Below, in pieces: positions 11,235 through 21,739 of a DNA stretch of 64,000 nucleotides. Numbering within the stretch: the stretch's first letter is position 1; each line of letters opens with the position of its first letter. Source of the stretch: Deroplatys truncata (Eukaryota > Arthropoda > Insecta > Mantodea > Mantidae). The stretch spans positions 260,719,816 through 260,783,815 of the forward strand of contig CM060975.1 in assembly GCA_030765065.1 (NCBI GenBank), written 5' to 3'. The notes under the pieces were generated by a model, which saw only the letters and a list, made by a program, of their open reading frames with translations, ran no database searches and was not told where the DNA came from. Both the position numbers and the translations under genes were made by a program.

Positions 11235-11946
11235 TTAGCCAGACATACTGTAAGCCATCCTTACGGAGACAGTAATAAAACCTGACGCAAATGTTGTAGA
11301 TGCGAGTGAAAGTCTCTTGAATATGACTAGATCGTCCAAATAATTGAAAACAAATTTAAATTTAAGGTTATGCAGCATACGATCTAACAACCGAAGAGCG
11401 TCTGTACCTCTGTAGAAATCCCGAAAGGAATCCCGTGAAATTGATAGACATTCCATGGTGTCGTAAAGGTTGTAATAGGATGCGACGAATGAGCCAAAGG
11501 TATCTGATAATAAGCTTGATTTAAATCAATCGTAGTAAATATTGTTGCATCTTTGAAATAATGTGCAGCATCGTGAATTTGTGCTAACGGCATGGAATCC
11601 AAAAGAATGTTTTTATTAAGCTTACGAAAATCAACCACCAATCGTTCTTCATTTTCGGTTTCGGTACTAAGAAACATGGACTAGCATAGGAACTGTTTGA
11701 ACGCTTATTAACTTTGTCGCGCAAAAAAAGATTAATTTGGGCTCGAAGTGCTTGAAGTTTAGGCGGTAGCGAACGCCACGGAGTACAATCCTGTAAATGA
11801 ATACGATAATGGAAATCTTTAAAAAGACCCAATTCGTCGGTCAACAAATCGAGAAAATCATGAATAATTCCCAAAATGTAATGACGTTTTCCCAACAAAT
11901 GCAATACTTTCGCATTCAAGACGTAGCAGACTGAATAATCGTACAT
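11235..11946 (-). pseudogene. gypsy reverse transcriptase
   Basis: The palm and fingers can be followed: LPPKLQALRAQINLFLRD and SSYASPCFLVPK (11946 to 11680), then RLVVDFRKLNK, TTIDLNQAYYQIPL, TTPWNVYQFHGIPFG (11677 to 11430) and the catalytic box as FNYLDDLVIF. The YLDD codons are at 11331-11342. This is the gypsy-type polymerase copying element RNA into DNA. The catalytic aspartates of TTIDL and YLDD are preserved, yet frame shifts occur near 11640 and 11400. Internal methionines give the apparent ORF starts. Confidence 0.88.
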
Positions 11947-12284
11947 AAGCGGGGCAAGGCTTGAGATCCCAATGAAAATTTCAAAGCGGATGAAGAATGA
12001 AATGGAAATAGATAGCGTAAAATCTGGACCACGAAATCTGAAAAATCAAGTCGCATCTAAGAAGAAAGCATAAATGGAGCTCCAAAGACAATCGAAGAGC
12101 GCAAATTTGAAACGATATAAAATTAAACTGCCCATCAAAAGCTATGAATTTTGAGATGCCACTGCATGGTCCCCAGGATTGTAACCACAGATGCAGCAAT
12201 AATTGTAGCGGAAGCTTGCTGACAAGTTGGTTTAAGAATTAAATGACGAGGTAGGTTGAAAGAAAACGTTCGTTTACTAAATTT

Positions 12285-12345
12285 AAATTACTATCTGTAT
12301 CTAAAAGGGCTAAAACATTTTCCCACAAAACACCGAAATAACTGG
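12285..12345 (-). pseudogene. gypsy aspartic protease active-site remnant
   Basis: On the minus strand the frame reads ENVLALLDTDSNLNLVNE. The usual retroviral-type protease signature is LLDTG(A/S), so this matches with the glycine replaced by aspartate. It sits between the zinc knuckle and RT, as expected. The flanking protease sequence down to 11981 is too decayed to delimit. Confidence 0.65.
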
Positions 12346-12462
12346 AGATGATACAACAGGTAAACCCTGAATATGCGGAGAATATGAATCCAATGCGCCG
12401 CCGTGGCGTAATAGCCATAAAGTATTTTGATTAGACCTGGGTGCCTGTCTCTGTCGCAAAAA

Positions 12463-12504
12463 ACAACGATCAAAAGTATGACCTCGACGCTAGCAATATG
12501 TGCA
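12463..12504 (-). pseudogene. gag CCHC zinc knuckle
   Basis: The minus-strand translation is CTYC, a TAG stop, then RRGHTFDRC. This gives Cys-x2-Cys-x4-His-x4-Cys, the nucleocapsid zinc knuckle that binds element RNA. A stop codon at 12490-12492 interrupts the spacer while all four metal ligands survive. Confidence 0.75.
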
Positions 12505-12749
12505 ATATAACATTGGTGCTAACGGAGTATCAGGAACACCTGATGTTTCACTATGCGGTTGCGAACCTGTTTCAGTATTTTCTGAAACCGTAATTTTGGA
12601 TGGGCAATGCGACTTAATGTGGGAATTTTTCACGTGTTGTAAACACATAGTAATACTATAAAGTTCCACAAAGGTACGACGCTGTGACAGAAAGGCCGAT
12701 TTAAGACGTGTATCATAATTTAAACTTATACTATAACATCAAATTTGGT

Positions 12750-13400
12750 TTTCAGTACCTGGCACACGAATTAGTCGAGCATATTCTCAAACACGAGACA
12801 AAAGCACTATAATCTTCATGTTCAGCTTGAGGGGCATGATAATGTTTAGCCAAATAAGTAATACGTGTTCGTAGAGGAAGGAAAAACTGTAAAACAGCTA
12901 TGAAATGCGGCAAAATCCAAGAGTAAGTTGTAGCTATTTCCAACAGTGAGATTATTTTGCATCCAGTAAGAGTCAGTAAAAATTTAAATCCATCACAAGG
13001 ATTAAATACTGAATCCGACAAATTATCACAAACTTTCAGGGTAAAAAACGCAAAACGTCTAAGGCCTGATGGGGTAAATCTACCACAAAATGTACACTTG
13101 CAATCAAGGCTTGCACGGAACAGTCAATATTCAAAGGTTGAATTTGAAATGGCAGGATTGGTGCATCCGAAAAAATTTTCGGCGAAATAGAAAATACAAG
13201 TTTCCTTTGTTCCCGATTCTGCCGGTAATTCAAGATTATCTTTCCCGAAGAGCCTAAAGTAGCATAATTCTGTAACAATGCAGAAAATTGGCGAGAAAGT
13301 CTAGATAAAATATCCTGTTCTGAGTTCAAAAGTGACGAATTTAGTAGAAATTGAGCATGTACTAAGTAATGGTTTACGGGTGCTTGCAATCGACGCCTAA
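12750..13400 (-). pseudogene. gypsy gag-like region
   Basis: Two overlapping minus-strand open stretches (13389-13036 and 13021-12752) precede the zinc knuckle and RT. They include LSRLSRQFSALLQNYATLG and a later ATTYSWILPHFIAVLQFFLPLR segment. Composition and position suggest the gag capsid region, but gag is poorly conserved and I recognise no specific capsid motif. The split between the two frames near 13030 is probably a frameshift. The plus-strand frame at 12957-13190 is a shadow. Confidence 0.5.
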
Positions 13401-13917
13401 TCGCTGGTAAAAATAGGGCAGTTTGTTTCGCAAACAGATTAAGAAATTCGTATAGTTAGCATTTACGTTCTAGGATTAATGCTCACGTTTCTCCTCAGAA
13501 AAACGTGAAAAATCCACCGCTAAATGCAAACTTTCCTTCAAATACTTCACCAATTATTGTATTGTATAAGAAGTATCAATATGTAAGCCTCGCAATTTAA
13601 TATAAAATAGTAATTCATCCGACGTAATAATTTGAGATTAGTTGCCACGTTAAAGAAAAAAGCTGAAAAAGCAACGAGTTGCTCGCAAAATGAGTGCAGA
13701 AAAACAAATTTAGAAAAGGAAATGTTAGCTGCAAGAATAATAGATTGTCACACCACTTTCTTGAATGCCCTCATTTAACGGATTAAAAGGTAAAGTACAA
13801 ACTTCGCAATACTTTAAAGAAATATGCATAAAAGCAGTGTATAACAAACAACTATTACGGTGTAATTGACGGACAAACAATTAACCTTGGTAACCGTAAT
13901 GAAAATATATTTCGAAT

Positions 13918-13943
13918 TCCACGCTTTGCTACCAATTTGTGCA
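13918..13943 (-). promoter_or_regulatory. Possible LTR-retrotransposon primer-binding site
   Basis: Read on the minus strand, TTGGTAGCAAAGCGTGG follows a sequence ending GAAATGCACA. A TGG-starting tRNA-complementary site just after a CA-ending LTR is typical of Ty3/gypsy elements. The tRNA was not identified. Confidence 0.4.
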
Positions 13944-14501
13944 TTTCGGCTATCACTAATTGTACTGATTTGGAACTGCTAACTCTTTATGTCGCGTAGG
14001 CAACGATCGGAAGGTATTTCTTCCAAAATCGAAGGTTGGATTACGCAACCAATTGAAAATATTTTAATTTCATCACGAATTCCATTTAAGTAAAATATTT
14101 AAAGTCAGAGGCCTATTTCAGTAAAGTGCAACATTCACAATTTATTGTGTGCTGAGCTTTTTATATTATTTTGATTTTTTCGTGAAAGTATATATATATT
14201 GAACTTTAATTTAAACAGTGGTTGACTCGCATATGACAAGGAAAGAATAAGGTTAAACAACATAATGAATAGTTATGTTTCTTGCAGTTATATGAATGTA
14301 TTAACTTTGAAAGCACTCTTTAACTATACATTAAGTTTGCAAATATGAAACTGTTTGAAAGTCTTGACTTCTTTTTGCACATTCTAGAACGAATTTAATT
14401 AATTACATTTGAGGTTACAATTAGTTTGAATAAGCCCGCTGGGAACCTAATGATTCACTACACGCCACACGTATGATATAGAATTTTAAAAATTACTCAC
14501 A
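13944..14501 (-). repeat. Candidate gypsy 5' LTR
   Basis: On the minus strand this stretch starts TGTGAGTAATTTTT (14501) and ends GAAATGCACA just before the possible primer-binding site, giving TGTG...CACA termini. It lies at the right distance upstream of gag. No second LTR copy was found on the pol side, so the boundaries rest on terminal bases only. Confidence 0.3.
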
Positions 14502-15842
14502 AGAGTATAAAGAATTTTGATTAGGCCAAAAAACGTGTGTTCTCGTCGTTAACCCCGCCGTAGAGCTAAAGTTGCCGATGTATCCGTTGGTAAATCCTCA
14601 ACTGGTGGTATCTCCTCTTCGTGCTCGTTAGCAAGGCGACCAGCGGAGAAGCGAACCGTGTGACTTGACGTCAGTTCAAACGCCACCTTGATATGAGAGA
14701 CAACACCCTCTAGCGTTCTAAAAGCGAATCTTTGAACAGCCTCGACGGATCCTTTATGCTGGTTGCGTCGCGGATCTTGAAACCATTGAAGTTTTGTTGT
14801 TTTTGCTCTACATAAAGAAGAGCCAGAGCTTCCTCAGACTTTACTATGGAACCAAAGGGATGGTACAATGAAAATATCACCTACTATAATTGTCTAAATT
14901 GACTTGATAATTCGCACTATTCTTCCACCGCGAAAAGGTGTTTACAGACAATTTGGAAGATTGTTAAGGGAAGGTTAAGGAAGTCAGATGTTCCCCGTTT
15001 GTTTCACACCCTTTTGCGTGAGTATCAGGGGATATTTCATCCGTTATTATGAGTATTAGGGGTTCTACTAAATGACAATTATAAGGGGTAAAGTGGAGGA
15101 TTCAACATAAAACTCCCCTAGATCGGGTATCCTCAAGTACTGAGTAGGCCGGCTGGGAACTTGCCTGCTCAGTACATAAGCGTGATGGGAGCAACTAAAA
15201 GAGGAACAACGGAGAAAATGACATTCATACCCTCTCTTGGCGCACGGCGGTTCTGTCGCGTAGTTTTCATTTACCATGGAGGACGGGACGTCAAAGTGTA
15301 GAACAAGAAGAAGATTCAGACCTGCTTGGGGGGAAACATATTTTATTACAGCACAATATAATGGTGAACGTGTCTATTTTGTAATAATGTCTTAAACCAT
15401 ATAAAAAGTTTAATCTACGGTACCATAATTCGTCTTGTCAGGCGACAAAGGGAAGAAAGATGAGCTTTATTGGAATAACTGAAATGTACAACGTTTGTGG
15501 ATGTAGGCCCTGTACATTTTATCGTACTGTGATTTATTGCTATTGCTGAATTTGTTTGTTCGTCAGACTCACTATTTGTTTATTTTTCCGTTAAACATTC
15601 GAATTATCATGTTTGTATTGCATAATTTACTACTCTTGCTTGATAATACTTCGTATTATGCAGTGCACAAATTAATTATGTTTCGCTATGTTGAACAGTG
15701 CTAATTGTATTATTTACCACCACCATCACCACCAATAATAATAAAAATAATATAATATAAAAATAATGTATCATATGAGCTGTATAGTTTCGTGAAACAA
15801 TACCATTATAGCACTTCAAATAAATTTGTATCGCAAAATTAT
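14502..15842. other. Unassigned stretch with CpG-rich block
   Basis: The part 14530-14790 is clearly richer in GC and CpG than its surroundings but shows no long open frame. Another GC-richer piece, 15100-15290, is also unassigned. The rest is AT-rich with ATAATA-type low complexity near 15735-15765. Confidence 0.35.
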
Positions 15843-15850
15843 CCAGTGTG

Positions 15851-16440
15851 GTAACCGAGCGGGATGGCTCAGGTGGCCCCCATTCGGGAGATCGTGGGTA
15901 CGATTCCCTCGGCCGACCTTCCTGACCCATGGGTTTTTTCGGGTCATCAGGCGAATTCTGGAAAGGCTCGCATCAGTTTCTCTTCCCTCATTCCCTCTCA
16001 TTTCATCTTCCAATTTCGAGTTACAGGTTGGCTCCGGGGCTGTGTCCGATGACTCCGGACAGATGACCCAGATGACGTACGTGTTGTAACTACTTCTCGG
16101 CCCCGTCAGACGGAGGCCACTCGAGTCTTCGCTGCTGGGTTGAGTTTTCCCCCGTCTCCACTGGAAGGGTGCCTGTGAGCCACCCTCCGGTAGCTTGGGA
16201 GGGCTGCCTTGAGCGCTCTCCGGCTTGTGGCTATTAGGGACCTCTGCGCGTCTCTGTCGCCTGCGGCTCCTCCATCTCATCCGTTCCTCCCGGGGGTGTA
16301 TGCACAAAAGATCCCTGTGTGGGTCGAGGTGCTAGGTGTCCTCTCTCCTAATCCTACTCCAGTGCAGTTACAGGAAACGCTACTGAGTATACAAACCGGC
16401 CTGCTGCTCAGCTTTCCTTGTGGCAGACGTTAAAGGGAGC
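15851..16440 (+). repeat. S2 tRNA-headed repeat, long copy
   Basis: The copy begins with a tRNA-like head. The A-box-like TGGCTCAGGTGG is near 15864 and the B-box-like GGTACGATTCCC near 15897, preceded by ACCGAGCGGGA. The body has a pyrimidine-rich segment (CTTCCCTCATTCCCTC) shared with the S2 copies at 46700 and 5212. It extends into about 450 bp of GC-rich sequence not seen in the other copies. A 163-codon minus-strand frame overlaps it entirely and reads through the tRNA-like head, so I treat it as a by-product. RNA polymerase III transcription of the family is inferred. Confidence 0.65.
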
Positions 16441-16689
16441 GGATCAGGTAAAGACGGCTTCCTAGAGCTACGTATTCATGTGTGCTATAGATCATTGTAC
16501 AGTAATTGCATGAAGAACGGATGAGGTAGATTAAATTTATTAATTGGTCATTTGTTTAAAAGGTTAGATCAGTTAGTATGTAACGTGTGGATGTTCCCTA
16601 TAGACTCCTACATCCTTGCAGAAATTTCGACCCAACTTGGCACTAACATTCTTTATGAGAAGAATAAAAACATTGTGGCGGTGGTATCA

Positions 16690-17300
16690 CAACTAAGTTA
16701 CCCTCAACGAAAGAGGGTGGAAAATGTTTGCAATAAGAGGCGATTCAGAGGATTCTCAGCAGTAATGGGCATGTTTGCTCTTTTAGTGTAGGGACGGTAA
16801 TGCAAAAACAACCCTTGATGAGAAATAGGGTTGGAAATTTTTCGATGGGAGGCACTTTGGAGGCTGTTAGGTACGGACGGGAAATTTGATAATGTTATTC
16901 TTAGGACAAGATAAAAAATGCCGGGTGCTATCATTAAAAGCTACCCTAACGGAAGAGATAGCGGAAAATGTTCGGTGGGAACAGTTCTGGGATTTTTCAG
17001 TTCAAGAGAGCTTGTTTTCTCAATACCTTTGTAAAATAAAAATATAAACCTATTATCTTCAGTATTTTAGGGGCAATATAACCTAAACCACTCCCCAACG
17101 GGAGAAGGCGTGAAAAATGTTCGGCGGGTAATAACTTTGCAAATATCCGGCTCGAATGGGATGGTTTTCTTCTTCTTATTAATAATACTAGGATATGTTT
17201 CTGCCAATTCTTTTAAAGTAATGTGAAAAACGACTCCTATCGAGGAATGCGGTTGAACAATTTTGGAGGATTTTATATACGAATGGGTAAGTTGGCAAAC
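16690..17300 (+). repeat. Diverged tandem array of hairpin units
   Basis: A motif of the form ACCCT...AACG(G/A)(A/G)AGA...GGGT followed by GGAAAATGTTCGG(T/C)GGG recurs with heavy divergence. Anchors lie near 16721, 16835, 16965, 17114 and 17266. Spacing grows from about 115 to 150 bp. In most units the ACCCT and GGGT-type flanks can pair. It looks like an old minisatellite or satellite fragment. No coding potential is evident. Confidence 0.55.
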
Positions 17301-17392
17301 TAAAAGCTAGCATATAGAATTAAATGAATTGAGTATTAACAATACTGTAATTGGAATTGCGTGTTCTTCCACGCAAGCCTCGTGTCGGACAA

Positions 17393-17450
17393 CGTTGGAA
17401 AAGTAGAATCGGACGACTGTAAAATTCATGTCATAGCCGGGATTGTAGGT
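17393..17450 (-). repeat. S3 repeat, inverted partner copy
   Basis: The reverse complement reads CAATCCCGGCTATGACAT, then CAGTCGTCCGATTCTAC and TTTTCCAACG. It matches the region just after the tRNA-like head at 17608-17668 in opposite orientation. Confidence 0.6.
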
Positions 17451-17550
17451 CGCCATTGGGGTATGTCATCTCATTACAATTTGAGATCTCCTTGTGGTTT
17501 ACTGGTAAGCATGCGAATCAGTTGGGGAATTTAATGTTGTACCGGCATGT

Positions 17551-17670
17551 TGCCACCGTAGCTCAGTGGTTAGAGCAATCGGACGGAGACTGGTAGACCC
17601 GTGGTTCAAATCCCGACTAGGGCATTCAATTTTTCAGTCGTCTGATTCTACCTTTCCAATATTATAATGG
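17551..17670 (+). repeat. S3 tRNA-derived SINE head and body
   Basis: The A box TAGCTCAGTGG (17559-17569) and B box GGTTCAAATCC (17603-17613) are 33 bp apart, as in a tRNA. The T-stem and acceptor do not pair well beyond the inner positions, so it is a tRNA-derived repeat and not a tRNA gene. It runs into CAGTCGTCTGATTCTACC, shared with the inverted copy at 17393. Confidence 0.65.
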
Positions 17671-17814
17671 ATTTAATTCATTAAGTGTAAATCAAATATT
17701 TGTGAAATATATGTTTTACCAAAACCGTCAAAGTCCAGAGTAACACCGGGTATATTGGCTATTATGATATTTTATAAGAACTATTGGATACACGAGTATG
17801 CGCATCCATGCAGC

Positions 17815-17890
17815 CATAGCGGCTCAACAGTAGACCATCGGCACGAGAAGTCGACGAATTGCGGTTTGAGGCCCGGCCGTGACATTAAAT
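17815..17890 (+). repeat. Weak tRNA-like head
   Basis: TAGCGGCTCAACAG (17817) and GGTTTGAGGCC (17863) resemble decayed A and B boxes at a plausible spacing. A cloverleaf is not convincing. It may be another tRNA-derived SINE start. Confidence 0.3.
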
Positions 17891-17979
17891 TTTTACTTTC
17901 CCTAGGGCTTATCTATATCACGCCTAAGTAGAGGAACTATTGCATTGCAACCAAAATATTTCACGGAAATACACTTTTG

Positions 17980-18332
17980 AGGTATCCTGAACGGAAAAAG
18001 TATTTTTAGAGAAAGCTCTGTGTGTTTGTCCGTATGCAAGTCTTTGAGCAGCCTAATTCAAAAAACCAAGTTTGGGATAAATACCAATCTTGGTATTTAA
18101 TTTCAGTATCTTCCAAGGATGTGACACGAAGATGTTCTATAAAGCTACCCTAGTCCTAGAAACATTGTTATTTTTGACTTTCTCAAAAGTAGCTCTAAGG
18201 ATGTTTATTAAATTACAATAGGTTTAAGATATTTGCATGCCAAATAAAATGTATATCTTGAATTTTCTGAGATTAACCTGCGAGGTTCTCATTCTGAATG
18301 AATTTTGTATAATTTAGTATTACTTGTAAACC

Positions 18333-18372
<40 letters not shown>

Positions 18373-18765
18373 CAGCTTGTTTCTAAAAAATGACGATCTC
18401 GTTGAAACTCAATTTACGTAAAATAATTCTTCTTTTATTTTTTGACCATTTTCAAGCTATTTAATGTTGTTGGTTTAAATGTTGTAAGTCCCTTCCCTCT
18501 TTCCTTTTTTTAGATCTCGTGGTTCAGCAACGAGTAGAATTTTAAAATCAGAATAGAGGATCTCGCGTTTTAAATATTTAACTATTGCTGTAGCCTGCTA
18601 TTTTCCCCTTGCGCCTTCCACGAACTATGTATGAAAGGCATTTCTTGCAAACGTACTTCATTAACATACTCACTAAGAGAATATGATTTCGTATGAGAAG
18701 TTTGTAGAAGTAGTAGAGAAAGCCATTTGAAATAGCACAACAGTTGTTTTACATCTAATTCATTT
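17980..18765 (-). repeat. Family H repeat, reverse copy
   Basis: The blocks run in reverse-copy order: the palindrome AAATACCAA-TC-TTGGTATTT (18079-18098), GGATGTGACACGAAGA, AGATATTTGCATG, ATGTATATCTTGAATTTTCTG, a (GA)n tract (18333-18371) in place of the intact middle, then GTAGAGAAAGCCAT near 18715. The hairpin end at the left is missing. Confidence 0.7.
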
Positions 18766-18769
18766 ATCC

Positions 18770-19740
18770 AAATTTAAACCTACGCACGACCAACGTGAAA
18801 CATAAATTATTATCAAAGCAGTAAATTTATTGCACTTTTCCCTATTAATGTAGGGTGATTTCTCAAAACGCCTTGCCTATTTCCAGCGCTTTATTGAAGG
18901 ATGAATCAACTTAATGAATGAAAATAACACAACACTCTATAGTTAAGAATATATATCTATGGTAAAAGCTGTGATGGCATTGTACTGTCATCACTGTGAC
19001 AGTTTTGAAAAAAACGGATCAAATTAAATATCGATTCTTATCACAGGCTATGCTGCTCTCTGCAATACGGTGCATCTTAAAACGGACAGATATTAAAGTC
19101 CCACCTGTCAAAGCAAGTGGACAGCAGCTTTGGACAATCCTATGTGAGAAGCGACCACTTGAAAGAAGATCTTTATAAATATTTCAACTGTCGATTTGCT
19201 GTCTGATGGCGGCAACTGACGTCACTGCTTCTGCTCCATACATTTTTTAAGAAAATCAGCGTTTAGTGCCGGATGGGAAGTGCGATTTAAATTGCAGTGG
19301 GATGATGTCCTATGTTTGGATTTAAAGCACCTAACTTCCAAATATATAATCCTTTTTTTCTAAACTGATTTACCATCCTTCTGAAAACTATTATAGTGGA
19401 TATGGAGCAAAAAAGGTGTTGTGTAATAATAACGCGGCAGTCTCTTTCAGTATTTTTCATAACAGTTTGTACAAAGGTGGTGTATCCATTTTGTACATAC
19501 TATGACAAATCTGTGCATAGTCTTACCTAACACGTAACAGTTAATGTGCGTTTCGTAATGCACAGGCAATTGCTAAACTATTAATTAAAGAAGTTCTTAT
19601 ATGCAAGCTAAGCTTTATAAATAGTCAATTGATGCTTAATGCTTCAAAAACTTAATTCTGAAAAGTTTAAACACACAATTTCAGAAACGGCAAAACCGAG
19701 AATTAGACTATTTAATTCATAGATTCACCTCAGGAGTTTA
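18770..19740. other. Non-coding stretch
   Basis: No element or gene is recognised. A 60-codon plus-strand frame at 18996-19178 shows no known motif. Confidence 0.4.
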
Positions 19741-19972
19741 TCGTCCTCCGTGGACTAGTGGTACCGAGGTCGCTGGTTCAAACCCTTGGTTCATTCGGAA
19801 GGGAAGTAAAGCCGGTGGTCCCGTATCGTAGATTTACGGCACGTAAAGGAACCTCAGGCCTGATAAAAAGGCCTCTGAGCAAAATTACCGGTCTTTCACT
19901 GCCAATATAGAGTGGGGCGCTAAGGACCATAGTAGTTAAAGAGCGTCCATAAATAAAACTCAATTTAATTTA
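19741..19972 (+). repeat. S1 tRNA-derived SINE, plus sense
   Basis: This is the clearest view of the S1 head in plus sense. CCTCCGTGGACTAGTGG gives the A-box region and CTGGTTCAAACCC the B box (19771-19783). The body follows with GGAAGGGAAGTAAAGCC, TAGATTTACGGCACGTAAA and CCTGATAAA, and the tail ends AAATAAAACTCAATTTAATT. The head is shorter than in the 21199 copy. A minus-strand 61-codon frame is a by-product. Confidence 0.8.
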
Positions 19973-19974
19973 CT

Positions 19975-21195
19975 TTTAACCCCAGGATTTTTTAAATGCT
20001 GGGTGAGACATTGTGATAAACTGTTTTATGTATACTTATAAACTATTTGAGTAATTACTTCTTGCACACTTCATCGATTTTTATTTAGAAACTTCAGTGT
20101 AATGTTGTAAAAGGCCTTGGCTATATTTCGGCCTACCAGTATTAAGCTCTTTAAACAGTTGTGACAAAGTTGTTTTTCTAGATGTTAGGAATTACCTTAA
20201 TCGTGCGGAAACACTCAGAAAATGAAGTTTCAGCAAGATGTCCGAATTCCCATTCTTCACTATAAGATTAGCAGTACGTATAAAATAGCTGCTTCATCTA
20301 TCTATATGCTTTGCTGATAGTCGATATTTGGACCGTCGGTGCCACAAGACTACGTCAACGGCTATTATCTAATTAGTAAATTTGAGAGAGGCGTGTTCGG
20401 ATATAACACATTTGAAAAGAAATATTTGACCTGCTATTCTGTAATTGTATATATACTTGATGATATTTTATTTTTATTTATAATTATAATTCTTTTAGCC
20501 AGGAAAAGCTGCAAAGTCTACGTCACGTTTTCAAACCTTTCTTGCAAAGGTAAAGACAATAAAGTAATCGAGCAACCATACTCTTTAATTTTTTAAGCTT
20601 AACACCCTTCCGTCCCCCTCCGTTTACATTGCTGAACAAAACGTTGGTCCCGCTGGAATTATATTAAATTATATTCTAAATTTTATTTGAAAACAAACCA
20701 AAATTTAAATCCGTAGCTATTTACAACCATTTTATTTAATTGTAATTAACCAGGCATTTTGTCCTCAGTGAGGTTGGAGAACGAGATGGCTCGAAGTAAA
20801 TGCCTGCATCAAGAAATAATTCATTGGTCACAAGGGGAAAGCGAGAACATGTACGAAACGTACACATCTCTCTACATTTTGGGAGGGCAGTGAATAGTAA
20901 AATGGGTAATGGGCTAGAGAGAGAGACAGGTGTACTACCGCCCTAATGTTGCCCTACACGGTTCATTTGTTCGTCACTTCTTTCAATGGATGGCCATTCA
21001 CACATAGCAGTAACGATCAGGTGCAGGCATGTTCCAGAAGTAGTCGCCTTCGCACAGGATGAATCAAACATAGTTACTACGCCTAGGAGAGGGAATAAAG
21101 TTATAGTGTACATTTTCACTAACGAACTTGTCACTTTGACAGTAGCGTGGCTCCACTACTTCCATAAATAAATACAGGACTATTATTGCCGTATA
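19975..21195. other. Unassigned non-coding stretch
   Basis: No coding or element signature is supported. An 85-codon plus-strand frame at 20339-20596 contains an I/L/F-rich run, expected by chance in AT-rich DNA. The 20940-21170 part is GC-richer, with opposing 61-63-codon frames of no recognisable family. Confidence 0.4.
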
Positions 21196-21198
21196 TAA

Positions 21199-21480
21199 AT
21201 TGAGTTTTGTTTATGGTCGCTCTTTAACTACTGTGATCCTTAGCGTCCCATTCTATATTGAGCGTGAAAGACAGGAAGTTTTGAGGCTATTTTTATGAGG
21301 CTTGAGGTTCTTTCGCGTGCCGTAAATCTACGACAGAGGACCACTGGCTTTACTTCCCTTCCGAAGGAAGCCATGCTAAGGATTTTTACGCCCGAAAAAT
21401 CCATTGCCCTCAGCGGGTTTGAACCCCAGTCCTCCGGAATTAAAGGCTAGCATGGTAATCCTAGCCACGGAAGACGACAT
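21199..21480 (-). repeat. S1 tRNA-derived SINE, full length
   Basis: On the minus strand the head reads CTTCCGTGGCTAGGATTACC and the B box GGTTCAAACCC lies at 21425-21415. The shared S1 body follows, ending in AAAACTCAATTTA. This is the best preserved full-length copy in the window. Confidence 0.82.
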
Positions 21481-21739
21481 TATTTGCATATGGAACATAG
21501 GTGTATAAAACAGATATAATTTAAATAGAAATTAAATTGCTGAGCTTAGGTGGTTAAAAGTGAAATATTAAGCTGATAACGGTTGAATTTGGGGAATCTG
21601 TGAAATAAACAATGCTTCTCTTAGGAATTCTTCTGGTGTTAATGGAATAGGCAGAATGCCTTTGATGGCTTCTAATGTCCTTCCATTTTTTGCCTTGTGC
21701 ATCACAGATATCTTCTTCTTTTAAGTACAGTGGATACTA

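Larger units (their letters stand above)
9325..13470 (-). mobile_element. Degenerate Ty3/gypsy LTR retrotransposon (gag-pol)
   Basis: In order along the minus strand are gag (13400 to 12750), a CCHC zinc knuckle (12504-12463), aspartic protease (about 12340), reverse transcriptase (11900 to 11235), RNase H (10935 to 10600), integrase zinc-binding region (10330), integrase core (10235 to 9802) and an integrase C-terminal module (9610 to 9335). Protease before RT, RNase H and integrase is the Ty3/gypsy order. The reading frame is broken by many frameshifts and stops, so the copy is dead. The 5' flank may hold a primer-binding site and LTR. The 3' LTR was not found. Confidence 0.88.

Noticed and set aside
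12957-13190. 77-codon plus-strand frame
   Set aside because: It is antisense to the gag-like region of the gypsy element.
15816-16307. 163-codon minus-strand open frame, the longest in the window
   Set aside because: It lies entirely on an S2 tRNA-headed repeat, reads through the tRNA-like head and is R/P/S-rich, as expected from GC-rich repeat sequence.
17551-17625. Possible functional tRNA gene
   Set aside because: The A and B boxes are good, but the outer T-stem and acceptor bases do not pair and the downstream sequence is repeated in inverted form. It is a tRNA-derived repeat.
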